Positions 21,013 to 32,799 are shown, counted from the stretch's first letter. The stretch: DNA of 64,000 bases from Periconia sp. R9002 (GCA_023627715.1 JAMAHW010000004.1:1-64000); one strand, 5' to 3'. The notes: generated by a model not told the origin, from the letters alone. Translations and numbers: made by a program.

Positions 21013-23854
21013 CTAGGTACGCTTAGACAGCTTGCCCTTGAGTGCCTTCTTGTTGACAGGCTTCAAGACACCGGTGCCGGTCTTGTGCAAGGATCGCGGA
21101 GCAGGTGCGTGAGCTGGTTTCTTGCCTTTGATCTTCGAGGCCGCTTCCTTGACCAAACCCTCGCCAATTTCCTGCTCGTCGTTGCTATCCTCCGAATCCA
21201 TGTCTTCGTCTTCAGGCTCGCTGTCGGATATCTCCATCACGTCCTTCCTCGCCTTCGGCTTCGAGGTCGCCGTCTTGGATGATGACAAGGAGGGTAATGA
21301 CGATGCGGACGGTAGGCTGAGTCGTTGGAAGGGGAGCTTAGACTGCTTGAGCAATGTCTTGCTTTGAGTTTTGTTCGCGCTCCTAAGCGAAGCAGGTGTG
21401 ATATTGGGTGACTCATCATCAGATTGGGAGCTAGCAGATGCAGTCTCCTCATCTCCTTCCGGTGTTTCATCGCGATCTGGTGTGGGCGGAGCTTTCGCGC
21501 GAGGGTTGTTGGGAGGAAGTCCTTTCTTGGTTGTTTTCTTGGGCGCAGCTACGACCTGGCGTTGAGTTGTGCCAGCAAGCGTGCGTTTGACGGGCTTTAG
21601 AGCACCTGGCTTGGAGGCTTTGTGTATGCTGATCGACGTCTTTTTGATGGTTGGCAAAACTGCTCGCGAATTTTTACGCAGAGCCGCGGCGCGCTTTGTC
21701 AAACTAAGGGTTTTGTGACGTTTAGCAGCCCGATCCTCGCGAGATGCCTGTTGGGCTGCATGCGCAGCTGCTTCTTGCCTAGCTTTTTCGCGAGCTGCTT
21801 CCGTTTGAGCGAGGGCATTCTTTACTTTAATATCTGCCGAGTTACCCTGCTTGCGCTTCTTTGATGAGCTTGAAGAGCCGTCTCCTTTCCCGCGAGAGCT
21901 GAAAGCTTCCATTATTTTGCGTTTGACTCCGGCCACAACTGTGGCAGAAAGCGACTTCTCTTCATGTACCGGTTTCTTAGGCTTTGGGCCAAGAACTCCG
22001 CGGCAAGACGGAGTTCCACAGTGACATTCTTGAATGTTCTTGCTAGAAAAAGGACTGTAGAAAGTCAGTGCATACTTCATTAATGAAAGTGAATAGCAAC
22101 GTACTCGAAATTGTAGTCATAAGTAAGTTCCTCGCCCGACATGATGCCGCGGCGACCTGCGAACAATGCCATGCGAGGCTCGCCACGCACAGTCCACTTG
22201 ATCATTTCGCAATTGGGCTCGCACGAGTGGTTCACAAAGCGTGCAATTGTTCCTCGCGTTGCATCAATAATCATTTTGTTGTCGAAGCTCATCAGATAAT
22301 AGCACTGCTGAATGTAAGTGGTCTGAATTTGGCAGCAACAAGACACATGGGCCTTACCTTGTCCTTTTTGTAGACCTGCTTCATACGGCGTTCACATTCG
22401 TCCTGCGTAATGATTTCGCCCGCATACTCTACGATGATCTGATGTGGATTGAACGTCCTCATGGCTCGTACTCCGTAGCCCTTGTCCTCGGTCTGCATCA
22501 CTTCAACGCCATAATCGTAGCCATTGCTCTTTGAACGCTTCTTTAGATCCGCAAATGGACGGTTTGTGCACTGGTCTTCAGTGAGGCGGCAGTTGGTCTC
22601 ATCACACTCGTACGCCATGATGCGGTTGTGGCAGGCTTCCCCGCACCCGTCTTCTGGTTCGCAGTAGCATTGCGAAGTATCCTGCTTTTCGCGCTTCCAT
22701 AGAGCGGAAGCTTCGCCGATGAATCGATCTGATTTATATTAATGCCTATGTCGAATGGTGGTATTGGGCCGTAACTTACTTTTGCTGATTTTGGTCCATC
22801 CGTCCACCTTGACCTTTCGCAGAAGAGGATTGTACACGTCAAAAGGCAATTTGAAGTCGCGATTATAGACCCGAGGATCTTTTTCAAGTGACTCTCCAAT
22901 ACTAAACATAGGAAGGGGGAGCACAGTGTTCTCCTTTGTTTTTCGCGACTTTAACCGTGCGCGATTCTGGCTCCCTGACAGACGGGCATCAAAGCCACGC
23001 GTCTGACCCACATACAAACCATGCGTTAGCCACTGCTTTGACTTTGGCTTCTCCTCCTCATCTTTGTCTCCATCTTTCGGGTTCACAACTTCGGGTTCAG
23101 CATCGCGTGCAGTGCGCGGTCGCTTTGCCGAGGCTGGCGCGGTAGTTTGAGTAGACGAACGTAGACGAGAATCCGAGGCGCTCCGTTTCAGCGCCTTCTG
23201 GACCAGCTCCTTCCCGCCATTTATGGTGTTCGCAACAGCCTCGCCTACGCCCGACAAATTCCGCAGAGCTTCTCGACGTAGGTCAGTGCCACGTGCCGAG
23301 CGTCGCTGCGCTGCCTGTGCCGTTTCTGCAGCAATTTGCAACTCTGCCGAATCATTTGTGTCCGAAGACGTGCGTTTTAACCCGGGAGTACGCTTCTTCT
23401 TTGGCGAGACGGAACCGGGGGGTGTCTGGACAACCGCATCGATGGGACCGTGCAACACATTTCCATGGTGGGTTTCCAAGTACTTTGTAGGCGTGTGAAT
23501 TGCAGTACCAGCCAGTATTTGCACGTTGTAAGTGACGACGGAGGAGCGCGAGCTTCGTGTCGGTCGTCCGCGCGCACTGTTCTCAGGAGTGCTCGGGGCA
23601 GATTGGGTGATGACACTGGCGATCTTGGATGCAGATGGTATGTGATTTTCTTCCTCCTGCGGCTGCTCAATTGTCTGCTCCATCTTCGTTACCTCGGACA
23701 GTATGCTTGTGTCATCGCCGAGGCTGGTAGGTGGCGTCGAGGTTGGGGGTGACGCGCTCGAGGAAGCGCGGAGGTCGGGCTGCTTCTCGGTATGCACGGT
23801 AATATTCGAGTGGACCGAGACGGTTGAGTGTGGCGATGTGTCGCGGTCGGCCAT
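21013..23854 (-). CDS. ASH1: ASH1-type histone H3 lysine methyltransferase (SET)
   Basis: Chromatin methyltransferase of the ASH1/SET2 class; fungal ASH1 deposits H3K36 methylation in poorly transcribed or repressed chromatin. Exons 23854-22780, 22728-22358, 22304-22105 and 22054-21013 join to 895 residues. Domains: disordered N-terminus (about 1-330), Cys-rich AWS (about 379-415, starting Q-C-Y-C-E-P), SET (about 430-548) with the G-Y-G-V-R, I-I-V-E-Y-A-G-E-I, R-F-V-N-H-S-C-E-P-N-C (Asn507, His508, Cys510) and Y-D-Y-N-F motifs, and post-SET C-x-C-x4-C (559-566). The C-terminal 330 residues are basic, Ser/Pro-rich and acidic in patches, with no chromodomain or bromodomain visible. The order AWS-SET-post-SET without the Set2 WW/SRI tail favours ASH1 over SET2. 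The acceptor before exon 3 is a CAGCAG tandem, so one Gln may be alternatively included. Confidence 0.9.
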
Positions 23855-24689
23855 GGCGACGAGGGGGGCTCAGGGTTGTGGTGGTGGAGGTGGTTGAAAG
23901 GTGTAGCTGCAGTCGATGAGGTGAGGACGGACGCGAGTTCTAGGTTCGGCGGATCCAGGGCGTTTGGGGAAGGACAGTTCGAAAGTGTCGCCGCGCAAGG
24001 CAAACAGCAACGCCAAAGAGTTGTGGCAACACTTTGTCACAGCTGCAAGAAGCAATCAACCGTGAATTGGCGGTTTAAAGCGCCCGAGGCGGGATTTCAA
24101 CTTTCAAGATGGGAATGGGTGGAGGTGGTTTGGAGGCGGAAGGACTTTGAGTAAACATGCACCACTAGTAATCGGTTGGCGCTAGCCCCTGTACAACCAC
24201 CCTTCACATTCCGCTCCTGTCACATTCATATTCCTTTCCCAATGGGCATACTTTTATCAGGCAAACACGGTAAAAATCGTTGCCTAACGACTTCGAGTAG
24301 CACCAACTCAAGCTAGTCAACCTGGTTTGTGGTCCTGTTCGACTACCTACCTATTCAACTTTATAAAAAGGAGCAAGACTGCCAAACGGCTGGCCAAAAT
24401 CACGCAAACACTTCACAGTAAGCAAACAGCAACGACACATAGACTAGTCCTTGCTGCTCTAGAATGTTCCAACCCGCGCACTTTACACAATGAAGACATG
24501 ATTCTGTGACTATATTCACGCTTTAGTTTGCTAGCATGTAACTTTGTATTCACGCCCAGAGCAAACACTGACAGTCCCAAATGGACTTGTCACTACTCAC
24601 TGGCCGTAGAATAATACATGCGTTAAGATTACATCGAACAGTTATCAGAATTAGCAATGTAGAATACTACACTGGTTGCAAGCAATTGT
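23855..24689. other. Intergenic: ASH1 promoter and Erf2 3' flank
   Basis: About 0.8 kb upstream of the ASH1-type gene. No gene recognised. Confidence 0.55.
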
Positions 24690-26812
24690 TCAATTGGGAT
24701 CTCGGGGCGATCGATTGGCTGGGCCTTGGAATCCCTGCGAGGTAGTTCGCACGTCTTGCATTTCCACGCCACCGCCCTGCTGCTCAGCTGACAGCGGTGC
24801 CGTCCGTTTGCCTCTGCGTGGTCCAAATCTTTGATCGCCTTCCTCATATTTGCGTTTGAAATGAAGGTAGGTTGGGGGTCGCGGTCGCACCAAGACTGCG
24901 ATCCAGTTCCTGAGCATCGACCCTTGAGTAAACGGCCGATGCCGGTCCTTTTTGAGAAATTTGTGTGAATTCAAATACTCTCGCGTCGTTTCGCCCCTAG
25001 CCATCAAGAACAAATGATATAAGCCAAGACTGAGAGGGTAGGGAGCTCCGAGTACCGCATAGATGCACATGGCAAACGGCACCCGCCATTTCGAGATGGC
25101 CTCGCCAAACGAAGCTCCAGTTTGTGCTCGCCACATGAGAATGTGTAGCAGGCTGACGGCAAGCAGGTACACGCCAAGAATAGTGGCAGACATTACAAAA
25201 GTGAAGAAGTAGCGATAGTTTCGCCTGCCAATGCAGTTGTTGAGCCAAACGCAGTGATGATCCTGCGTCTCTATGCAATTGTCACAGACGCGGCAGTGAT
25301 GAGCTCGTGGCGGTCTCCAAATATTGCAACTTTTGCAGTACTTGGTCGGAACCTCCATCGCTGCGTTTCCTCCAGTGGCAGAAACGACCATGGTCCACTC
25401 AGTGGTGGGAGGGCCAACACTGAGCGGATCATCATTAGGATTAGGTGGGGGGAAGGGGTGTAAGTTGCGGGGTAAAATCTGTGGAAAAAAAAGTAATCAG
25501 TTGAGTTCAGGCAGCCATGCAAGGGGGAGAATACGTACACCCGGGTCGGAAGCGGTTGCATGGATAAAGGAGGAAATACAAATCAAAAACAAATACGCAA
25601 AGATGATGGGTATCGAAGGAGAAACATGAAGCCATAGCCATGGCGCACTATGATAAAGTTAGCCAAAAAAGGAATTTTCCAATAGAGTTTGAGTAAAGGG
25701 TATCCTTACGAGAAGCCAAAAAAGAGGCCGGAAGGGGCCACTATAAAAAGTGCCGTTGCAACGTTGACGGGCCGATCACGAGTATTCTGCAAACGCCCTC
25801 CCCAGCAGAAAGTAGTGTTTCCAGCGAAATACTCGTAATTTTTGCCTAATTCACGCTTGACCACATCTTTGGGGGTTTCTTTCCGTGCCATGCGGGGTGA
25901 GGATTCGGCAGAGCCAAGTTTTTCGTGGCCGTCCTGTGGCCTCATTGAGAGTCTGCCTTCACGACTCGGCAGCAGGAAATTGGATGTGAAGGAACGGGGC
26001 GATTTGCTGGGGGTCGGGACCTTGCCAGAATCCGTCTTGTAGTTCTTGGAAAGATCGAGATGTTGGGGTTTAGAGGGTTTTTGGAGTGGGGTTATGCTCT
26101 CTCCTTGACTGCGCACTGTCTCGGCACCGGTAGGAGTAGAGTTCGCAGTGTTTCGGTCGGGCAGGTCGCGATCACTGAAGTCGGTGCCTCGCGACGGCGG
26201 CAGTGGCTCGTCCTGCGTGCGATGGAGTCCCAGTGGAGCTTCCTTGATTGTATTGTTGGATCCGATACTTTGTCTGTAGGAGTTTCCGGAATCGCTATTT
26301 CCTTCCATGTAGAGTGAGGTGTGACCTAGTAGTGACGTCGGGCGCTGGTTACGCTGTTGCTGCAACCTCTGGCTGCTCATGGGGCGAAAGAAGCCGTGCG
26401 CTGCTAGGGGAACATGCGTCCTGCTGGCGCTGGTTGTCGGTCGACTTTGTGATTGACTGCCCGTCACGCTGCCCCCTATGCTTCCCACACGGCCCGGCGC
26501 TCTGCCTAGGGGTGCATTTGAGCCTGCGCGGCCATGGCCGGATGTCGCAATGGATGAGGGTCGGGAAGGTGGAAGCCCGGGCTCGCCGGCGGGGCCAGTG
26601 ACACCCAGGACGCGACTGCCCGTGGACATGCGATTTTGCGGATTGGAGGATTGCGCGTGGTGGTGAAAGGAGGGATGTTCGTCGGTGGGGGTGGATTGCT
26701 GTTGGTGGTCGCTGTTGGGATGATGGTGGCCGTCTTCGCGTGCGACCATGTCGGGCCCCGCGAAAGTACTTGTATTAGTGCCGTTGCCGGCAGAAGGCTC
26801 CGTGGGCGTCAT
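24690..26812 (-). CDS. ERF2: Erf2-type DHHC protein S-palmitoyltransferase
   Basis: Integral-membrane enzyme that attaches palmitate to cysteine; yeast Erf2 works with Erf4 on Ras at the ER. Exons 26812-25710, 25647-25539 and 25478-24690 join in frame to 666 residues. Residues 1-300 are a Ser/Pro/Gly-rich disordered extension. The hydrophobic pair around residues 345-400 is followed by the D-P-G-I-L-P-R-N block typical of Erf2. The DHHC cysteine-rich domain includes K-Y-C-K-S-C and R-P-P-R-A-H-H-C, and ends in the catalytic D477-H-H-C480 with V-W-L-N-N-C-I-G. Two further membrane segments follow, with T-T-x-E-like T-T-R-E-Y-L-N. All key residues are present. The gene is divergent from the MLRQ-like gene across about 0.87 kb. 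Confidence 0.93.
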
Positions 26813-27677
26813 TTGGCTTGAATAGGTGCGGCGATTGGAGTGTCAGGCGATATTTTGCAAGGCAACGGCATGACACCAGGCACAGAATTGTTTTGAAACC
26901 GATCAATGCGTCGAAGAGAGGGTGAGAAGAGAAGAAAAAAAGTATGAAGCGCAGCGCACCGTGCGTAGGACAAACAGCCTGACGCAGTGCACCGCTAAAG
27001 GTACGGGCGGATGCAAAGAGCGCGAGAAGGGAAAAAGAGAGAGGGGGAGAGAGCAGTGGCGGCGCCCTTAATGAAAGGCAAGAGGAAGCAATCACGACAG
27101 ACAGCCGGGACGGGACGGACAAAGGTGCAATGGGTATCGTCGTGAGGTTATATAAAAGGGGCGGGCGTTGCAGGGTTGGCGAGTCGTTTGCCTCCGCCCG
27201 CGTATCCTTGCTATACTTTAAAGTACCAAGTTACCAACATGACCATGCCGTGGTCTCTACCCTGCGCTGTACTTGCAAAAACACCGAACGGCCGTCCACG
27301 GTAAATTCCCTTCACAGCATGAATTCTCATCATTTATTGGGAATTGGAGTTTGCGAACCTTCTCCAGATTCCAGGTGATGCCCGTCTGCCAGTTAACGGT
27401 GGTAACTTGCTAGACGGGACCTTGCATGATCCATTCACCCGCCTAGCCCTTCTGGGCTTTAGCGCTCTTCCGTCTTGCGTCCATGATTCTCCCATGCTCC
27501 CCTCAAGTGCTCTGTGCTGCGCTGCGAAAAAAGAGAGTGGCCCGTGCATCCACCCTGGTCTTGGCAGCAAGCTACATCGAACCACCGTCAGAGCTACCCA
27601 ACAACGTCACTTTTCACCACCCAAAACACCACGCCGCCATCTCCACTCCACCCCAAATCACCCCAATTGCGCCCGTC
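26813..27677. promoter_or_regulatory. Divergent promoter region of ERF2 and MLRQ-like genes
   Basis: An 865-bp interval between two start codons pointing away from each other. A TATATAAAAG-like box lies on the plus strand near 27149-27158, about 520 bp before the plus-strand ATG. GA-rich tracts near 26.9-27.06 kb read as CT-rich leader on the minus strand. No other gene is evident. Confidence 0.45.
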
Positions 27678-28409
27678 ATGTCGAGCATCATCGGCCGCAC
27701 CGCTTTCCGCGCCGCTCCTCGCCTTCGCCCCACCCCTGTGGCTCGCCGCTGGGCCACCAGCGACTCTGGTCACGAGGAGAGGAAGGCTGGCAAAGATGCC
27801 CTTAAGAAGGGAGCCAAGCGTGACCCCGAACTTTACGTACGTCCAGGAAACACCATTCATATTTCTATATTCCCGAGGTTTTGGCGTGGGCGAGAGGCTG
27901 CAATGGCGGACCGAGGATGGTGGGGAAAGCCGTTGGCCCAGGAGGATTGACAGATATCGATTTTTTGGGGTAGAAACAGCTAATAAGAAATGCAGGTTCT
28001 CTTTGCTATCGTGAGCGCCACGTTCGGTATTGCTGGCTGGCACTTTTGTAAGCATCTCTCCACTATCAGGAGCTCATAAATAGCTCCGTTTCAAACCACA
28101 TGGAACATATTCACTCACAAATCCAGCCCGATCCCCCACCATGTCTACCTCTGAGCGCACCGTTGCCGAGGCCATCGAAGGCAAGCCCTGGGAAGACAAC
28201 GGCGGCAAGGGCAAGTACCAGTATCACCCCGGTGGTGACGCCATGGCCCCAGTGAAGGACGCTCCTTCGGCGTTGAACTCGGTCATCATCCCCAACGTGA
28301 CCCTACCCAAGGTAGAAAGATTCCATCTATATCGTCACAAGCTGGACACTGATACTCGTTTTAGGAACTGCACGATCAGTACAACAAGTGGGGCAAGGAT
28401 GGCTACTAG
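27678..28409 (+). CDS. Small mitochondrial MLRQ/NDUFA4-like subunit
   Basis: Four exons, 27678-27836, 27996-28047, 28127-28311 and 28365-28409, give 146 residues. The N-terminus is an Arg/Ala-rich mitochondrial presequence (M-S-S-I-I-G-R-T-A-F-R-A-A-P-R-L-R). A core follows: K-R-D-P-E-L-Y, one membrane helix V-L-F-A-I-V-S-A-T-F-G-I-A-G-W-H-F, then a polar tail ending N-K-W-G-K-D-G-Y. The D-P-E-x-Y/helix layout matches the B12D/MLRQ family (NDUFA4), small single-helix subunits associated with respiratory complex I or IV. All joins are phase-consistent with GT-AG introns, and the last exon encodes only 14 residues. The exact complex is inference. Confidence 0.8.
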
Positions 28410-28790
28410 ACACTGTTTAATCAATCAGATATCTCCTTGCCTTTACATTAGACAAATTCACCATCACCACATTACACACCAACAGATTTCCTTACTACGA
28501 TGGCTTTTCGCTCTGTAAATATAAGCTCAAATCGAGGCTGTATCGAGTAGTCACGGATTGCAGGTTATGAGAAGAAAGAGACTGCTTTTGAATCACTGAT
28601 TTACATTATTCCGTATCCGTGTCTATGATAATACAGGTACTAAGGGTATCAAAACTTTCCGAAAACGCCCAAGACCTCATCCGCTCATTTTTCCATTATT
28701 ACCCGCGGTCGCGTGCATGCGTATATAGGACTCCATCGAAGGGAGTCCACTCGCATGCCGACGGCAGTCATTCTTCCCTCAAACATTCAA
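28410..28790. other. Intergenic between convergent genes
   Basis: The 3' flanks of the MLRQ-like and GPI-anchored protein genes; no gene seen. Confidence 0.55.
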
Positions 28791-29648
28791 TTACAACAAG
28801 ATAGCTGTGAAGCCGAGGACGGCAGCACCGATCATCAAACCCATTGTTCCGTCCTGAGCAAACTTAGCTGCGGCGCCCGTGAACATGGGCTCGCCGGAGG
28901 ATGTCGGAGACGGAGGGACCTTGGAAGACGTGCTCGAGTTGGCGGTAGACGTTGAAGTAGTTCCACTAGTCTGGCTGCTGCTAGTAATGCTCTGGCTAAC
29001 AGTGATGGACGAAGTCGAGTGTACAGATGGAGTAGGCATATGGTACGTGATGATGCCGACAGTCGATGGTGCGCCGGTTCCAGTGCCAGTGTGGCAGCTG
29101 CTCCAGTGAGACCACAGGCTCGTAGCCGTGTTGCTAGGACCCTCATGGCTCGAGACAGGCGTCGTGGATGGCAAGTGAGTCGGGTTGGAAGATGCCGATG
29201 GCAACGAAGAGGACTCGACTTGTCCGGAAGAAGACGTGACGGGAGACGAGGGCGTAACATAGACCGTCGAAGTCACGTTCTTGCAGTCACAGAGAGTCGT
29301 TGTAGCAGCTGGGTCTGAGTGGATCTTGGAAGAAGACTTGCTGCTATGCGAAGGCGCAAACGGGGGAGTAGGGACCGGAATTGCCGTCGTCGTATGCACC
29401 AAGGACGTGGAGTGAGCCAAAGATGCCGTCGTATTGCCGTATCCCGCAGCCGTGGAGGACGAAGTCAGAGAAGACGTATTGTTGTGTTTGGGCGGTAGGA
29501 TCATCGAGATATGCGATAGAAATGGTGGGACTTTGGACACTATGTTTTCGACTTGCACTGGGACGGGAGCGTGTTCGGCACGCGCTCCGCCGGCCAGCAT
29601 CGTGGTCGCCATACAGGCTGCAAGGAGGACTTTGGAAAACACCGTCAT
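28791..29648 (-). CDS. GPI-anchored Ser/Thr-rich cell-surface protein
   Basis: A single-exon 285-residue protein. Residues 1-24 are a clear signal peptide ending A-G-G-A-R-A. The body is dominated by Ser, Thr, Pro and Val with many potential O-glycosylation sites, a few N-x-S/T sites and one C-D-C pair (about residue 119). The C-terminus has a small-residue site (F-T-G-A-A-A), a short polar spacer and a hydrophobic end (G-L-M-I-G-A-A-V-L-G-F-T-A-I-L-L), the pattern of a GPI-attachment signal. The protein is therefore expected at the plasma membrane or cell wall. No catalytic domain is seen, so the function is unknown. A TTATAAA element about 150 bp upstream (near 29794) could be its TATA box. 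Confidence 0.85.
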   Translation of the reverse strand: MTVFSKVLLAACMATTMLAGGARAEHAPVPVQVENIVSKVPPFLSHISMILPPKHNNTSSLTSSSTAAGYGNTTASLAHSTSLVHTTTAIPVPTPPFAPSHSSKSSSKIHSDPAATTTLCDCKNVTSTVYVTPSSPVTSSSGQVESSSLPSASSNPTHLPSTTPVSSHEGPSNTATSLWSHWSSCHTGTGTGAPSTVGIITYHMPTPSVHSTSSITVSQSITSSSQTSGTTSTSTANSSTSSKVPPSPTSSGEPMFTGAAAKFAQDGTMGLMIGAAVLGFTAILL

Positions 29649-32592
29649 TGTGGTCGGTGTTCGCTGATTGTAGTTCTTTTGAAAACGAGTGTGTTCCAGT
29701 TTGGTCGTGGTAAAGAGGGTCGTTGTAAGGTTGACTGTGTCGGTCTGTGTTGGTACAGGAAAGGAAGAGGGTTATGGCCGAAGAAGTGGGAGTTTATAAC
29801 CAGTCTGAAAGCGCGCTACTCGAGCGCGATTTGTTCGTTGACTTCGAATCTCGCGCTCTGATTGAGTGATGGATCAATCACTGCCTGCTCTTCCCTCCTC
29901 TGCTCCACTCAGCTTTGTGTAGATACAAACGCAGCGAGAATTCTACGCTACGCCGCGCTATGCCGCGCTAATTGAGGGATTGGAATGTCGCTTCGAGTGG
30001 GGGAATTGTAGGTGGTTGAGCTGAAGTGGTCGGATCTGTGTTTGCTCTACTTATTCGACCGAGGAGGTGGAAGAGTCAAGAACAGGCAGACAGATGAGAA
30101 AGACAAACGCAACCACACCACAACCACAATCACCAAATTCAACCCAACCCTACGTACGTAATCTACCACCCTAGATAGCAAGCAACCAAGCAAGCAAGTA
30201 ATGCTGCGCAAATTCTAGTGCGTAGCACACAGCACAGCCCAGCACAGTTTCGCACCACCCACCCACAAGACCACAAGGCAGCTACTTTTCCACCTTTTAA
30301 TTCAATCCAGGAACACAATTCTTGCGCGACACACTGCGTAATACGTTGAACAAATAACTTCAGCCGCCGAACTCGTTTCGTTTCGGTTTGGATAATGTAT
30401 GCTTTATTCGCGGTGCGGGAGTATTTGGTTTTATTCTCTTATGCGAGCGGATGTTTAGTCGAAACTTGCCGGAATGGGTAAATGTACGGGTGGTGGTGGC
30501 GAGAAAGGGTTCGGGGATGTACACGCGGTCGGTCGGTCGATCGACTGGATTAACTGGATTCGAGAAGGGATTCGAGTTTTTTCCGTTTGCTGGATTTTTC
30601 TGTGGAGGGATGGAGGGTTTTTGCCTTGTTTGTATGTGATTGCTTGTGTTGTCTGTCTTTGGAGGTTCAGGGGGGGGGGGGGGGCTAAGCCTCGATCTTT
30701 ACTTGAACATGAAAGATTTGATGAACGAAGGAACAAAGTAGGTACGCGCAAATCTCAACACATCCCAAAAAACACCTTAACAAAATTATATTGCGAAAGA
30801 AGCGAACGAACGAACAAACGAACGAAAAGGAGAGCGAGAGGAAGGACGGAGGGAGAGAGAAAGACCGTGTAAGATTCCACCATCTCCCCATCTTACAATA
30901 CGTATACATACATAGCAATCAGTACGTGTCAGTCTCCACCACTCCGTCCGTCTGTCTCCCCAAAAATAAACACCCAATATATCCTTACGAGACCTCTACC
31001 CCAACCCATCCATTACCTAGTCACGCCATCAGCCAGCCAAGTAACCACCCCTACAGCTGCCGAGGAGACGTCAGGAACCGCCCTGGACTGAGGCGCAAGG
31101 TAAGCCAAGCTAAATTTTTGTAATATAGGTGGTCATCTCGATTCCATCTACGGGGGGTTTTTCTAGGAAAAGGGAGGTGGGTGGGTGTATAAGCAGCCTA
31201 GGGCGTTGTTGTGTGGCTGGCGAAGGCTTACGTTTTTTTTGTACATGGGGGAGAGTTTCTTTAGAGTGTCTTGAGCGCAATGACGATATCGATGATGGGA
31301 TACAAGAGGGATGGATGGATGGGTTTAATTGGAATTTTTTTTGTGTTCATGATATAGATTGTTGTGCTCATAAGCTGGCATCATGAGTGCGGATGTTGTG
31401 AGTGAATACATAGTCGAATGTCGTACAACTGTGATTAATTCAACAGATCCATCTATCACTTCATTTTTCGCACTTCACAACACACCCGTGGATCACGTTA
31501 CACATTCTCCTCTCTCTTCCTTCCCCATCTTATCTTCTCTTTCCCTCCCATAGAAATCCCGATTTCAATCCTAGAAAAGCAAGAAAACTACGCCTAAGGG
31601 GAGCCGGAACGTTCCTTTTCCCCTTCCGCCCGGCTTCGCTCTCCCGCCAGCTCGCGTGCATACGACGCGCGCGTATGCCATTTACGTGCACGCGTGTAAC
31701 GATTAGGAATGCGAGGTTGTGGGAATTATTGTGTCTGTTTTTGGGGTGATGTAAGTTTATGGGTTTTGGTTTTTTTATGGGTGGGTGGCTGTGATCTATT
31801 TTTGGAGGGGATTGGGGCGGGGCTGAGGTGACGTGAGGCGAGGCGAGAATGGGATGGATGGATGGTTAAAAGTCGAGGGGATTATGAGATTTTTTTTGAC
31901 AGGTGGTTTTCTTGTTATGCTGTCTGCATGTGTTTTGTGCATTGTGTTCATGGTTGTTCGTGGTTAGGGACGTCTTTGTTTTGCCTATTTCATTGTTTGT
32001 TGAAGTACTACGCTAAACATCACAACTCAAAAACGATACAACATCACGTCGTAAATCAAATTTTGTAAGAAGTGAAATAATGATGCATTTAGATATTTAG
32101 GGTAAAAAATAGGCGAAAAAATATCCATCGTCTTGAACATACATCTACACCCATCATTCCCCTTCCCTATGTCCGGCGGGAGAACAAACATATGTAGATG
32201 TCAAGATACTCGCCCTCGCACGAGCAATATACAAAAAGCCGTACCGATGAACCATCGCGCCAAGTATGAAAACTATGTACAATCTCTGAAGTTGGGCCAA
32301 AGAGGTACTTTTCACATCGTATAACGTATGGTTCCCGGCTGTCTCGTGTCTGTCTAGTAAAAGAGGTATATGTGAAGAATCGAATCTAGGCTAAGAATGG
32401 TGAAAAGAAGGTGGGTTTTTCGGTCGCATCGTCGAGGTGGCGTAGGTGTTGCTGCTGCTTCGCTTTTCGATCTCGTTTCGCAGAGAGGAAAAGATTGAAA
32501 CTTCAAGATCAAGTTTCAAGCTCTTCGGTAGAGTTGACATGATCGCTACGCTACCGCTCTAAGCACGCACAGTGCGAAGAACCGGGCCGCGT
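29649..32592. other. Gene-poor interval with simple sequence
   Basis: About 2.9 kb with no supported gene. It contains short GCTACGCC and AAGCAACC repeats (29.94-30.2 kb), a run of 15 G at 30670-30684, GAAC/AACG purine repeats near 30.8 kb and a GC-rich inverted repeat at 31658-31678. The left end is the promoter of the GPI-protein gene and the right end is the 3' flank of the repeat-peptide gene. Confidence 0.55.
30670..30684. repeat. Poly-G run (15 G)
   Basis: Uninterrupted G homopolymer in intergenic DNA; its length is prone to sequencing error. Confidence 0.9.
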
Positions 32593-32799
32593 TTATGAGC
32601 GCTGGACGGTGCAGTTGGCTCCGGGACCGCCTCGACGCTGCACGACGCAGTTGGCTCCAGCACCACCACGCTGAACAGTGCAGTTGGCTCCGGCACCACC
32701 GCGCTGGACGGTGCAGTTGGCTCCAGCGCCGCCTCGCTGAACGGTGCAGTTAGCACCGGGACTTCGCATAATAGTGCAGTTTGCTCCAGGGGCACCCAT
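32593..32799 (-). CDS. 68-residue six-unit repeat peptide (G-A-N-C-T-V-Q-R)
   Basis: A tiny gene of unknown function. After M-G-A the protein is six tandem units of about 11 residues with core G-A-N-C-T-V-Q-R, joined by G-G-A or G-G-P linkers. Unit 1 ends T-I-M-R, unit 5 has V-V-Q-R-R and the last unit ends Q-R-S. Each unit has exactly one Cys, and there is no signal peptide, dibasic processing site (apart from one R-R) or membrane segment. The units differ mostly at third codon positions (for example GCA, GCT and GCC for the same Ala; ACT and ACC for Thr), which argues for selection on the peptide rather than a recent DNA expansion. The start context is CAAAATGG, and a TATAAATA box lies 109-116 bp upstream, so transcription is plausible. 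It is too small for many gene finders. Cytosolic localisation, metal or thiol chemistry, or a peptide-precursor role are only guesses. Confidence 0.8.
   Translation of the reverse strand: MGAPGANCTIMRSPGANCTVQRGGAGANCTVQRGGAGANCTVQRGGAGANCVVQRRGGPGANCTVQRS

Noticed and set aside
32559..32795. Alternative minus-strand frame over the repeat-peptide gene (repeats of E-P-T-A)
   Set aside because: Periodicity is imposed by the true frame; its start lacks the good context and silent changes are not at its third positions.
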